Source: Reichenbachiella carrageenanivorans
GTDB taxonomy: Bacteria; Bacteroidota; Bacteroidia; Cytophagales; Cyclobacteriaceae
Direction: 5' to 3'
Assembly: GCF_025639805.1 (NCBI RefSeq)
Contig: NZ_CP106735.1
Location: forward strand, 1,862,001 to 1,926,000
Length of the DNA stretch: 64,000 nt
The notes under the pieces are model-generated. The model was not told where the DNA came from, searched no databases, and saw nothing but the letters and a program-made list of their open reading frames with translations. Numbering within the stretch: position 1 is the stretch's first letter; each line of letters opens with the position of its first letter. The position numbers and the translations under genes are program-made. This document shows, piece after piece, positions 44,723 to 53,402 of the stretch.

Positions 44723-46312
44723 ATGAAATTATTGAGTCAATTGGGTTGGATCAGTTTGGTCTGTTTGCTAGCCTGTGCACAGGATACAACGATCCAAGAA
44801 CAGCAGATATTAAATAAATCAGTAGGAAAGACACCTATCATGGGGTGGAGTAGTTGGAACCATTTTCATACCAATATAGACCAGCGATTGATCAAAGAGA
44901 CTGCTGAAGCCATGGTGTCATCAGGAATGGCTGATGCAGGTTATCAATATGTGAATATTGATGATGGCTATTTTGGTTTTAGAGATCGGCAGAATCGCTT
45001 ACATGCACATGAGCATAAATTTCCAGATGGGATGAAGGCGATTTCAGATTATATACATGAATTAGGCCTAAAGGCAGGAATTTATTCAGAGGCTGGGAGG
45101 CATACTTGTGCGACCAAATGGGACAACGATGATCATGGTTTTTTTGCTGGCATGTATGGGTATGAAGAACAGGACATGTCTTTGATGCTAAATGAGTGGG
45201 GGTACGATTTTATCAAAGTAGATTATTGTGATGGGTTTTGGAAAAAAATGGATGAAAAAAAGCGGTATACAGCCATTTCAGAAGCCATAACCAAAACCAA
45301 CAAAGAAGTAGTGTTTAATGTCTGTAGATGGACTTTTCCTGGTACATGGGTAAAAGGCTTAGCAGACTCGTGGCGTATCTCCGCCGATATCAAACCTACT
45401 TTTGAGAGTATTTGTAGCATTATAGATACAGCGGCCTATCTGGCACAATATGCTGAACCAGGAAATTTCAACGATATGGATATGCTGCAAGTAGGGCGAG
45501 GGATGACCTATGAGGAGGACAAAGCACATTTCAGTATGTGGTGTATCATGGCTTCTCCATTATTGTCTGGTAATGATTTGAGGAAGATGTCTCAAAAGAC
45601 CATTGATATTCTTACCAACGAAGAAGTGATTGCCATCAATCAGGACGTGGCTGGCATCCAAGCACAGAAAGTTTATGATCAGGGCGATTTAGAGCTTTGG
45701 GTTAAACCACTTGGAGGTAGACAAAGCCCAACAAGAGCAATCGCAATGTTCAATAGGTCAGATAAACCACACACTATGACCGTGACCTGGCAGCAGGCTG
45801 GTATAGCAGGGAAGGCCATGGTAAGGGACTTGTGGGACCATACTGATAGGGGTGTTTTTGAAAATGAATATACTGCATTAGTGCCTTCGCATGGTATTGT
45901 GTTGGTCCAAGTAGATGCGGAAAACAGTACAGTTCCTTCATCTTATGAAGCAGAGTATGCTTACATGAATTTGTATCATGTAACTGATATGGCGGATTAT
46001 GTACTTAACGAAAATGCCTCAGGGGGGGCTGTAGCAGTAGCAGTAGGTGGGCATGAGGACAATTGGATAGAATGGCAACACGTCTATGTGCCCAATGACG
46101 GTAACTACATGGTAGAATTGGAGCTGATAGGTCAAGTAGAGGTGGCTATCGAGGTTGTAGTTAATGAAGGTGATGCACAAATATTAAAAACAAAAAAGCC
46201 TCCTGCTATGCAGGTCTACTTGAAGAAAGGTTACAATAAAATTAGGATCAATAACAAAGAGGAGGTATTGCCTCCAATAGATAAGATTAACATTTTAAAA
46301 CAACAGGTTTAA
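44723..46312 (+). CDS. GH27 with C-terminal CBM35/6-like domain, lipoprotein
   Basis: A lipobox (LLAC) starts the protein. The GH27 barrel shows PIMGWSSWNHFHTNI, an intact pair in NIDDGYFGF, GIYSEAGRHTCATKW, nucleophile Asp in YDFIKVDYCDG, and acid/base Asp in FNDMDMLQVG. The recognition loop has CRW instead of CEW, so the pocket differs from classical alpha-galactosidases. After the barrel and its beta-sandwich, residues about 410-529 form a CBM35/6-like jelly roll (YEAEYAY..., ASGG, IEWQHVYVPNDGNYMVEL). This would bind the substrate or cell-wall glycan. It overlaps the next gene by one base, so it is paired with the DUF4838-CBM9-T9SS protein. Confidence 0.9.
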   Translation: MKLLSQLGWISLVCLLACAQDTTIQEQQILNKSVGKTPIMGWSSWNHFHTNIDQRLIKETAEAMVSSGMADAGYQYVNIDDGYFGFRDRQNRLHAHEHKFPDGMKAISDYIHELGLKAGIYSEAGRHTCATKWDNDDHGFFAGMYGYEEQDMSLMLNEWGYDFIKVDYCDGFWKKMDEKKRYTAISEAITKTNKEVVFNVCRWTFPGTWVKGLADSWRISADIKPTFESICSIIDTAAYLAQYAEPGNFNDMDMLQVGRGMTYEEDKAHFSMWCIMASPLLSGNDLRKMSQKTIDILTNEEVIAINQDVAGIQAQKVYDQGDLELWVKPLGGRQSPTRAIAMFNRSDKPHTMTVTWQQAGIAGKAMVRDLWDHTDRGVFENEYTALVPSHGIVLVQVDAENSTVPSSYEAEYAYMNLYHVTDMADYVLNENASGGAVAVAVGGHEDNWIEWQHVYVPNDGNYMVELELIGQVEVAIEVVVNEGDAQILKTKKPPAMQVYLKKGYNKIRINNKEEVLPPIDKINILKQQV

Positions 46313-49245
46313 TGAAACGAATATTACTTTTTATCCATTTATGTACGCTGGGCTTAGCGTCTTGTTATGCTTCAGATTCATTGACTGTCGTGTCTGATGC
46401 TGCATCGGCCTATGCTATTTTGATAGATAGCAATGACCCAGAGTCTGTATCTGAGGCAGCCAAAGAGCTTCAGCGACTTGTCGAAAAATCGTCTGGAGTG
46501 TTGCTGCCAATTACAAACGAACCAACAGAAGGGAAGATGATCATTATAGGCAGTGCTGCACAAGCCTATGGAGTGGATGCTTCAGGGTTGGCACACGATA
46601 ACTTTTATATGAAAGTCACGGAGGAGCATATCATCCTGTCAGGAAAAGATGGGGATATCACCAATGGTTATCGTAAGATTCCAGCCAACTCACACTATCA
46701 ATTTTATAACCTAGAAAAATTTAGAGAGTCTCTCAGTGCAGGTAGTTATTATGCAACCATAGAATTTTTACGTGAGTATATAGGAGTTAGATGGTACATG
46801 CCAACTGAACTTGGTGAAGAGGTGCCACAGCTGGCTACAATAAAATGCCCAGCAGAACTAGATACATTGATTAAACCATTCTTTAAACAACGTAGAATGG
46901 ATTTTACAGAATGGAATAACAATGATGTAAAAAAAGCGATAAGTGGTCATGCCTATAATAAAATTGAGAATATTGATGCCAGCCTAAAGTGGGGGCGTCA
47001 TCTGCGACATACACATCCAGTCGTAATGGAAAATGGGCATGGCTGGCGACATTGGATCCCAGCCAATGTAATATCCAACGCAACAATTGCCAAGGATGCT
47101 GAAATCCCTAGCGGAGGATATGGACCGCTATATCCAGAATACTTTGCTCTGGTCAGTGAAAATCGACAAACCGAGTATCGAAGTGCTGCCCAGCATGGCG
47201 GACAATTGAGTGTGGCTTATGAGCCAATGATAGAGCAGTATGCCAACAATATCATTAAGTATCGAGAAAAAAATGCCAATGTATGGCAATACAGTTTGGC
47301 ACAGAATGACGGCGGCACACATTGCGAATGTGAGCTATGTACAGCTTGGGATCCCATACCACAAGACATGAAAAAACCAACAGACGAACTGTTTCTGACG
47401 GATCGGTTTTTGAAATTTCAAAAGCAAGTGTCGGACCTTGTAACGGCTAAGTATCCCGATACACATTTTATGATGACGGCCTATCACGAAACTGGCCGTG
47501 CGCCTATCAGAGAATCCGTGCCTGATAACTTCTTTGTACAGGGCTTCTACAATTATTTTCCCAATAGGTATTATTTGGACAACAAAAAACAAGCATTTCA
47601 AGAAGCTGTAGAAGGCTGGGGCGCACTTACAGAGAACTATCGTTTTAGCAGTTTTTATTTTGCTTATGGTAATCACTCTTTGCCTTGGTCTACTAAAGAG
47701 GCTCAAATTTGGTTGATTAAAACGTTGGCTGACAATGGGGTTCAATACTTCGAAAATATATACGGTAGTCAATTTCCTATGATTGGTCAGTTGGGCCCTG
47801 ATCAATGGCTAGTGAGTCAGCTGGTTTGGAATCCCGAACAAGACCCTGAGCTACTACTCCAGGACTGGTATGAAGGGGGGTTTACGCCTGAAATTGGCGC
47901 ATTGATTCGTGACTATTATGAAACCATCGAGGAAGAGATGGCTATAGAATCTAAAAAATACACGGATTTTTGGAATGGACGAACTAAGAATCAACTCAAG
48001 ATCGACGTCGATGTATTGACCCGTGTCCGTAGTAAGTGTGACCTGTTGATCAAGCAAGCAAAGGAATTGGCGAAAGCCCAGCCCGAACGTATTCAATGGC
48101 GAGTAAAACAGGTAAGCGATACTTGGGATTTTACTGTACTGACATTGGACGCCCAGAATGCCTCTAAATTGGCTCGGTCAAATCCTACGGATCAAAACTA
48201 CAGTATTGCTTATACCTTAGGGCTACAGCGAGACGCCATGATTTATGACCCATCCAAGAGTTTTTCTATATCTCCGCAGGCTGTAGAGGTATCTGAGTCG
48301 AAGGCTAGCGTTGGGATCATAATAGAAGAGGTAGATTTTGAACAAAAAACGTTAAGCCTCCCCTTGGTAGAAACTATACCAGATTGGGATGCAGGGTCAC
48401 TGGGTGCATGGATGAGTCAAGGTGCGTCTATTGGTGCAGGAGATCATCAATTCAAGGATAATAAGAGCACGGAACCGATAGAGCCTGCGGTGAGTACGAC
48501 TGGTAGTGTTTTTTATGATGAGGATGGGATATATGTGATCATATCAGCCAAAGAACCCAATATGGCAGACCTAGTAGTATCGGCTGATCCATCCAAGCCT
48601 TGGCAAGGAGACGATATCGAAGTGTTTTTTACTCCGTCTGGTGGTACGGATGAATATTTCCAATTTGTCGTTGGACCAGAGAATGATGGTGTGGCTATTT
48701 CGCTCTTAGGAGACACAGGGCATGATGAAACGTATGCACCAGAATGGAAACATAAAACGTATAAAGACGATCAGTCATGGGCTGCTCAGCTATACATACC
48801 TTGGAAAGATCTCGGAGGAAAACCTGATAAAGGAGATCAGTGGAAGGCTAATTTTTATAGAACTAGACAAACAGGAGGTGGTACTCCGTCTTATATGGCG
48901 TGGTCGCCCACAGGTAGTGGATTTGCCAACCCATCAATGTTTGGCAACATTACATTTTCGGGAAGTTCTGTCACCTTAGATATTGCCTCAAGAGATACGG
49001 TTTCTGTTACGGTATATCCTAATCCCTCCCGAAAAATAATCAAGTTCGAGGGGAGCGACTATTTCGAATCGAAGCTAGATTCTGTGTCAATATTTGCAGG
49101 GGATGGAGCGGTTATGTTTTCTGCTAAAATCAAAGAAATGAGACGAATAGATGTTTCAGAATTGAAGACTGGAATATATGTAGTTGTTTTCGAACTATCC
49201 GATGGACAACGAATTAACAGGAAGGTATTAATTGAAAATAATTAA
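46312..49245 (+). CDS. DUF4838 - CBM9-like - T9SS sorting-domain protein (977 aa)
   Basis: This is a large secreted protein. A signal peptide (ending CYAS) is followed by the GH67-N-like region with REYIGVRWYMPTELGEEVP and a DUF4838 core with HCECELC (CxCxxC near residue 340) and LTDRFLKFQKQVS. An additional helical region (about 560-680) leads to a CBM9/DOMON-like domain (about 690-895, WQGDDIEVFFTPSG and WAAQLYIPWKDLGG). The C-terminus is a type IX sorting domain starting VYPNPSRK. T9SS cargo is released or cell-surface attached. Compared with the DUF4838 lipoprotein at 33560, this copy adds binding and secretion modules, so it probably works further from the cell. Enzymatic activity is not shown. 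Confidence 0.85.
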   Translation: MKRILLFIHLCTLGLASCYASDSLTVVSDAASAYAILIDSNDPESVSEAAKELQRLVEKSSGVLLPITNEPTEGKMIIIGSAAQAYGVDASGLAHDNFYMKVTEEHIILSGKDGDITNGYRKIPANSHYQFYNLEKFRESLSAGSYYATIEFLREYIGVRWYMPTELGEEVPQLATIKCPAELDTLIKPFFKQRRMDFTEWNNNDVKKAISGHAYNKIENIDASLKWGRHLRHTHPVVMENGHGWRHWIPANVISNATIAKDAEIPSGGYGPLYPEYFALVSENRQTEYRSAAQHGGQLSVAYEPMIEQYANNIIKYREKNANVWQYSLAQNDGGTHCECELCTAWDPIPQDMKKPTDELFLTDRFLKFQKQVSDLVTAKYPDTHFMMTAYHETGRAPIRESVPDNFFVQGFYNYFPNRYYLDNKKQAFQEAVEGWGALTENYRFSSFYFAYGNHSLPWSTKEAQIWLIKTLADNGVQYFENIYGSQFPMIGQLGPDQWLVSQLVWNPEQDPELLLQDWYEGGFTPEIGALIRDYYETIEEEMAIESKKYTDFWNGRTKNQLKIDVDVLTRVRSKCDLLIKQAKELAKAQPERIQWRVKQVSDTWDFTVLTLDAQNASKLARSNPTDQNYSIAYTLGLQRDAMIYDPSKSFSISPQAVEVSESKASVGIIIEEVDFEQKTLSLPLVETIPDWDAGSLGAWMSQGASIGAGDHQFKDNKSTEPIEPAVSTTGSVFYDEDGIYVIISAKEPNMADLVVSADPSKPWQGDDIEVFFTPSGGTDEYFQFVVGPENDGVAISLLGDTGHDETYAPEWKHKTYKDDQSWAAQLYIPWKDLGGKPDKGDQWKANFYRTRQTGGGTPSYMAWSPTGSGFANPSMFGNITFSGSSVTLDIASRDTVSVTVYPNPSRKIIKFEGSDYFESKLDSVSIFAGDGAVMFSAKIKEMRRIDVSELKTGIYVVVFELSDGQRINRKVLIENN

Positions 49246-49256
49246 CAAAATATTTT

Positions 49257-50477
49257 ATGAATAGGATTATCATATTAGCAATCACTTTATTGGGGTTGAA
49301 CCCAATATATGCGCAGCAAGAAAAAATATTGGCACCGACCCCTCCAATGGGTTTCATTTCTTGGAATTTATTCGAAGGCAATATTAGTGAGGATATAGTA
49401 AAGTCTCTGGCTGATGCGATGGTTGAAAATGGGTTGAAAGATGCAGGGTATGAATACATCATATTGGATGACCTGTGGCATGGCGAACGTGATGAGAATG
49501 GAAACATCCAGCCAGACCCAAAAAAATTTCCGAATGGGATCAAAGTAGTTGCAGACTATGTGCATTCCAAAGGATTGAAGTTTGGTATATATACTGATAT
49601 AGCGGAGAAAACGTGTGCAGGTATGGAAGGCAGTTTAGGGTTTGAAACACAAGATGCCCAAACGTATGCTGCATGGGGTGTAGATTATATCAAATGTGAT
49701 TATTGCTACGCACCAAAGGATGTGTGGACGGCAGTGGAGAGATACACGAAATTTATCGAAGCCGTGAGAGCCACAGATAGAGACATTGTATTTGCTCTAT
49801 GCGAATGGGGACAGCGGTCGCCATGGTTGTGGGGTGAGCGTGTAGGTGCGCAGTTGTGGCGTACGACTTGGGACCTGAGGGATACATGGGAGCATGGTCG
49901 ATACGGCCAAGGGTATAATGGTATCATGGAAGCACTCGATCGTCAAGTTGGTTTGGAGCAATACGCAGGTCCAGGGCATTGGAATGATCCTGACATGTTG
50001 GTGATTGGACTAAAGGGCACGGGGTCTTCATCGTCTGCGAGAGGAGCTGCTGGATGTACATCAGTCGAATACGAAGCGCAGATGGGATTGTGGTCTTTGC
50101 TAGCGGCACCGCTATTGATGACGTGTGATATTCGAGATATGGATGCAGATACTAAACGCATATTGACGAATAAGGAAGTGATCGCAATTAATCAGGATGT
50201 TTTGGGTAAGCAAGCTTCTCGTGTACTGAAGAATGAACAAAAGGAGATCTTTGTTAAACCTTTGGCCGATGGGTCATGGGCGGTGGGGCTGCTCAATCGT
50301 AATGGTAACAAGACCACCGAAATCACTTTGGATCTCAGTAAGCAACTGAAAATAAATGGGGAAAAAGTGCGTGTCCGAGACTTATGGTTGCACAAGGATC
50401 TTGGAGAGTTTGATGGTACAGTAGCCTTAGACGTAGCACCTCATCAATGTCGTATGTTGAGAATAGAGGTGTTGTGA
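49257..50477 (+). CDS. GH27 alpha-galactosidase-type enzyme, close paralog of the one at 40998
   Basis: The protein has the same length (406) and motif set as the GH27 at 40998. It has PPMGFISWNLFEGNI, ILDDLWHGERDENG, GIYTDIAEKTCAGMEGS, nucleophile Asp in VDYIKCDYCYA, and acid/base Asp in HWNDPDMLVIG. The recognition loop CEWGQRSPW keeps the galactose-type Glu. A signal peptide covers residues 1-20. The two copies differ mainly at the C-terminal sandwich. Duplicated alpha-galactosidases with the same pocket suggest different partners or timing rather than different sugar specificity. The gene starts 11 bases after the DUF4838-T9SS gene and is followed after 4 bases by a frameshifted CBM9-like gene, so all three form one unit. 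Confidence 0.92.
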   Translation: MNRIIILAITLLGLNPIYAQQEKILAPTPPMGFISWNLFEGNISEDIVKSLADAMVENGLKDAGYEYIILDDLWHGERDENGNIQPDPKKFPNGIKVVADYVHSKGLKFGIYTDIAEKTCAGMEGSLGFETQDAQTYAAWGVDYIKCDYCYAPKDVWTAVERYTKFIEAVRATDRDIVFALCEWGQRSPWLWGERVGAQLWRTTWDLRDTWEHGRYGQGYNGIMEALDRQVGLEQYAGPGHWNDPDMLVIGLKGTGSSSSARGAAGCTSVEYEAQMGLWSLLAAPLLMTCDIRDMDADTKRILTNKEVIAINQDVLGKQASRVLKNEQKEIFVKPLADGSWAVGLLNRNGNKTTEITLDLSKQLKINGEKVRVRDLWLHKDLGEFDGTVALDVAPHQCRMLRIEVL

Positions 50478-50481
50478 TGCG

Positions 50482-51200
50482 ATGAGTCGGTCATCTTTGA
50501 AAAAATTATCTATTGGGCTGATAGTGATGGTAGTACATGCCATCACTATCAAAGCTCAAAATATCGGATCCAACATGGATGCATTGGCGAATAAGGCTTA
50601 TATGGTTAGGTGTGCTGGCGATTCGGTGAAGCTAGCTCGCGCGGAAATATTGGACGACTTTAATTTTCCATGGAGAGAAGAAACTCCTCCTCCTACGAGG
50701 TTTAGAGCGGTATATGATGAGATTTATTTTTATTTTCAATATGACGTAGTTGACCCCAAAATATGTCTTTCTCGTACCTTGGGGGATGAAAGAGACGTTA
50801 TCAAATCGGATCGTGTAGAAATCTTTTTCATTGCCAACAATGACATGTATCCTTATTATTGCCTCGAGTTGGATGCTGGTGGTTTGTTGCTCGATTATGA
50901 GGTGTCCTTCCCAAACTATATAAGAACGAATGGCAATGGCCTAGAGAAGGGCTGACGTATGAGGTATACAGTACCAACGAGGGGTATCAGGTCGATGGTC
51001 GCATACTATTGACTACGCTCCGCGAATTGGGGATTTTAGAGGGTGGTCAGATGCTAGTAGGCCTTTATCGTGCTGAAATCTTAGCCATCGTAGAAGACCG
51101 TCCTGAGTATCGTTGGATATCATGGGTCGACCCCAAATCGCCAACCATAGATTTTCATGTACCGACCACTTTTGGGAAGTTCATATTTGCCCCCAATTAA
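50482..51200 (+). CDS. CBM9-like secreted protein, frameshifted near 50910
   Basis: A signal peptide (ending IKAQ) precedes a CBM9/DOMON-like sandwich: FRAVYDEIYFYFQYDVVDP and KSDRVEIFFIANNDMYPYYC. The frame opened at 50482 stops at 50955 in a tail that does not fit. Adding one C to the CCC at 50910-50912 continues into KLYKNEWQWPREGLTYEVY and on to FRAEILAI-type and WISWVDPKSPTIDFHVPTTF segments, ending at TAA 51198-51200, the family's usual close. The intact protein would be about 239 residues. A homopolymer miscall or recent mutation are both possible. It sits after the alpha-galactosidase at 49257. Confidence 0.75.
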
Positions 51201-51380
51201 TGGAGACTAAAAGTAGCAAGAAGAGATTGATTATTTTTCTCTGTTAATCAAAGTAGGATTAAATAATGGATTTGCGTTTAATGACCCCTAATTTCTTAGG
51301 TGTTGATGTCTTTTTGCATTTAACACCCTAATGGCTCTGCTTCATAGTATTTCATTTATGGAACTTGGATAGGTATCCTT

Positions 51381-52241
51381 TTATTGGGCATACCTTTTAA
51401 GGTAATACTCAGCAAACTGTGTACCGATGCGCTTCATAGAGGAAGTGTTGTAGTGCCCGCGTGGGGGGGCATATTTGGGGTAAAAATCAGGAGATGTGGC
51501 ATCGGTGCTCTGTGGGATCAAACTAACGTTTGAGACGTTTTTGGCTACACGGTACATACCATCGACCACTTTTCCTTTTCCCACCTGAAACATGATGAAT
51601 GGTAGATCAGGACGATTGGTTTTCCTTCTAAAAGCATGGATCAAATTCGTTAAATTTTCTTCATACGCTGCGGGAGGGACTTCTCCTATTTTATCGACGT
51701 TGCTATCGGCTTCTCCTTGTACCCAAAGAACCCCTTCAATTTGATAATTTGAATATTCAGGCATGGTGAGGATTTTATCCAAATAAGCTTCTGTATCCCA
51801 ATAGAGTTTTGGTCTATTCTGTTCATTCATTACTATTGCTTTTTCCTTTGTCCAGTTGGGGTTCCAGCAGCCATACAATGATGTGCCGCCGACCGACCGT
51901 TTGATAAAAAGAAATTGCTCGTTTGGTCTAGCTTCAGCCAAATTGATTCCAAAGAAAAGTTCAGGGCCAAAGTAATGCTGAAGTTTAAATTTCTTCAGGA
52001 TAAAGTCAGAAGATTTGGCTGCATATAGCGGGGCTATGGAATCATGATTATAGGCTAGCATAATTTGCGACTGGGCTTTTAGCCAGCGCAAGCTGTCTTC
52101 TGAAGTTAGTTCAGCTGGGTTTCCACGTCCGTCCATGTTTGATTGACCTGCTAAGATGAAAACTTTGATAGGTAGAGCCGTTTGGCACAGACTTATCATA
52201 CAGATGAGTGAAAGGGAAAGTGTGAAAATGAATCTAATCAT
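51381..52241 (-). CDS. Secreted SGNH/SASA-family carbohydrate esterase
   Basis: The family covers sialate O-acetylesterases and CE6-type acetylxylan esterases. A signal peptide (residues 1-20) is followed by ILAGQSNMDGRG, with the nucleophile Ser in GQSN. VGGTSLYGCW is the oxyanion block, VLWVQGEADS the third block, and GHYNTSSMKRIGTQFA carries the catalytic His in the final motif. It would remove O-acetyl groups from glycans in the periplasm or outside. The presence near a sulfated-glycan locus suggests acetyl decorations, but the link is by position only. A -7-type element on the minus strand (CAAAGCTA at 52260-52267, reading TAGCTTTG) lies just before its start codon. Confidence 0.85.
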   Translation of the reverse strand: MIRFIFTLSLSLICMISLCQTALPIKVFILAGQSNMDGRGNPAELTSEDSLRWLKAQSQIMLAYNHDSIAPLYAAKSSDFILKKFKLQHYFGPELFFGINLAEARPNEQFLFIKRSVGGTSLYGCWNPNWTKEKAIVMNEQNRPKLYWDTEAYLDKILTMPEYSNYQIEGVLWVQGEADSNVDKIGEVPPAAYEENLTNLIHAFRRKTNRPDLPFIMFQVGKGKVVDGMYRVAKNVSNVSLIPQSTDATSPDFYPKYAPPRGHYNTSSMKRIGTQFAEYYLKRYAQ

Positions 52242-52259
52242 AAAATTAATATGTTTCTA

Positions 52260-52267
52260 CAAAGCTA
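52260..52267 (-). promoter_or_regulatory. -7 element upstream of the esterase gene
   Basis: Read on the minus strand this is TAGCTTTG, the same octamer as at 40918-40925. It lies 19 bases upstream of the esterase start codon. No -33 box of the expected type is visible. Confidence 0.4.
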
Positions 52268-52359
52268 TGAAAGAGCTCTTGTCTCTCTTGGCTGAAATTA
52301 GATAATTATAGTCACTCAAATGGTTCAATGTAGCCCATTGCTAGACCAAATAATGCCAC

Positions 52360-53133
52360 CTATGAAACAAAACGGGATTGACTTGGAGGGTGTCCAAACC
52401 GGTTTCTAAAGCAAGTACCGAAGTAATTTGGCGAGTTGAACCCAACGGCATAAGCTACCTGCGCGACTGTCGGTTTTTTATCTGAATTCAACATTTCTTT
52501 GGCCTTTTTCATACGATATTCTTGGATTAGTTCTTTGGCTGGTTGATGAAAATACGCCCTGACTTTTCGATACAACTGTGTCTGACTACAGCCCATTTGT
52601 GTTGCCATTGATTTGACGGAAAATTCGGGATCATGGAAGTTTGATGTTATGCACTGCATGATTCTAGTTTCAAATTCATCTGTAGTGCTCTTGCCAGTTT
52701 GGGGCATCGTGTCAAGTGTAGGCTTTATTAATCGTGATTGGTTTTGAATTAACCCTTTGAGTCGGATTTTAATTAAGTCTATATCAAATGGTTTTTTGAT
52801 ATACACATTAGCACCATTTTTTATCGCTTGATATTCACTTTCTCGATCAGACTTTACAGTCAATATCATGACGGGTATATGGGCTAGCTCCTGCTCCCCC
52901 CTTATTTTTTTGCATAGCTCAATACCATCCATGTGGGGCATGAGCAAGTCACTGATGACCACATTTGGTTTATGTTTAATTATTTGTTGATATCCGTTAA
53001 TCCCATTTGACGCCTCTAGTATTTGATAGTCATTTTCTAATTGCCATTTGATAAATTGTCTGATTTCCAAATGATCATCAATGATCAATACAGAATGCCG
53101 TTGATGAGATAAGTTTCGTTTGCTTGGTTTCAT
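52360..53133 (-). CDS. Receiver-AraC response regulator (stand-alone)
   Basis: This is a 257-residue protein with an N-terminal CheY-like receiver (SVLIIDDHLEIRQF, phospho-acceptor Asp in VVISDLLMPHMDG near residue 60, Lys in VYIKKPF) and a C-terminal AraC-type HTH. The HTH part includes SVKSMATQMGCSQTQLYRK and FNSPNYFGTCFRNRFG. It equals the C-terminal third of an HTCS but has no kinase attached and none is adjacent, so its partner sensor is elsewhere. It lies divergently before the beta-helix genes (270-base spacer) and may control them or the esterase gene. Similar detached regulators can arise by loss of the sensor part of an HTCS. Confidence in the domains is high, in the target low. Confidence 0.92.
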   Translation of the reverse strand: MKPSKRNLSHQRHSVLIIDDHLEIRQFIKWQLENDYQILEASNGINGYQQIIKHKPNVVISDLLMPHMDGIELCKKIRGEQELAHIPVMILTVKSDRESEYQAIKNGANVYIKKPFDIDLIKIRLKGLIQNQSRLIKPTLDTMPQTGKSTTDEFETRIMQCITSNFHDPEFSVKSMATQMGCSQTQLYRKVRAYFHQPAKELIQEYRMKKAKEMLNSDKKPTVAQVAYAVGFNSPNYFGTCFRNRFGHPPSQSRFVS

Positions 53134-53402
53134 TTTAGGCGGATGGCTTTGAATACTTCTGTTTTTAATCGCTTAAAACCCTTAATAGCACATTTAGGTC
53201 ATACTAATATGAATCGAATTTCAGCTAATGAGGCGTTAATAATTGTCCAAATATGAGATGAAATATGTTCTAAGGTTTCAATGATCTATTTCAATAACAA
53301 CTATGGTGGATAATTAGAGACGATTTTATTTCATGGTGAATAGCTTAGTTATAACTGTACGAATAAGTAAGCGTACGGAATTTTTTAACTAAAATTTTTA
53401 TT

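Noticed and set aside
19916..51200. Idea that the PUL targets carrageenan, agar or porphyran
   Set aside because: No enzyme with GH16, GH86, GH50, GH117 or GH127-type signatures was seen. Sulfatases and GH27 alone do not support it.
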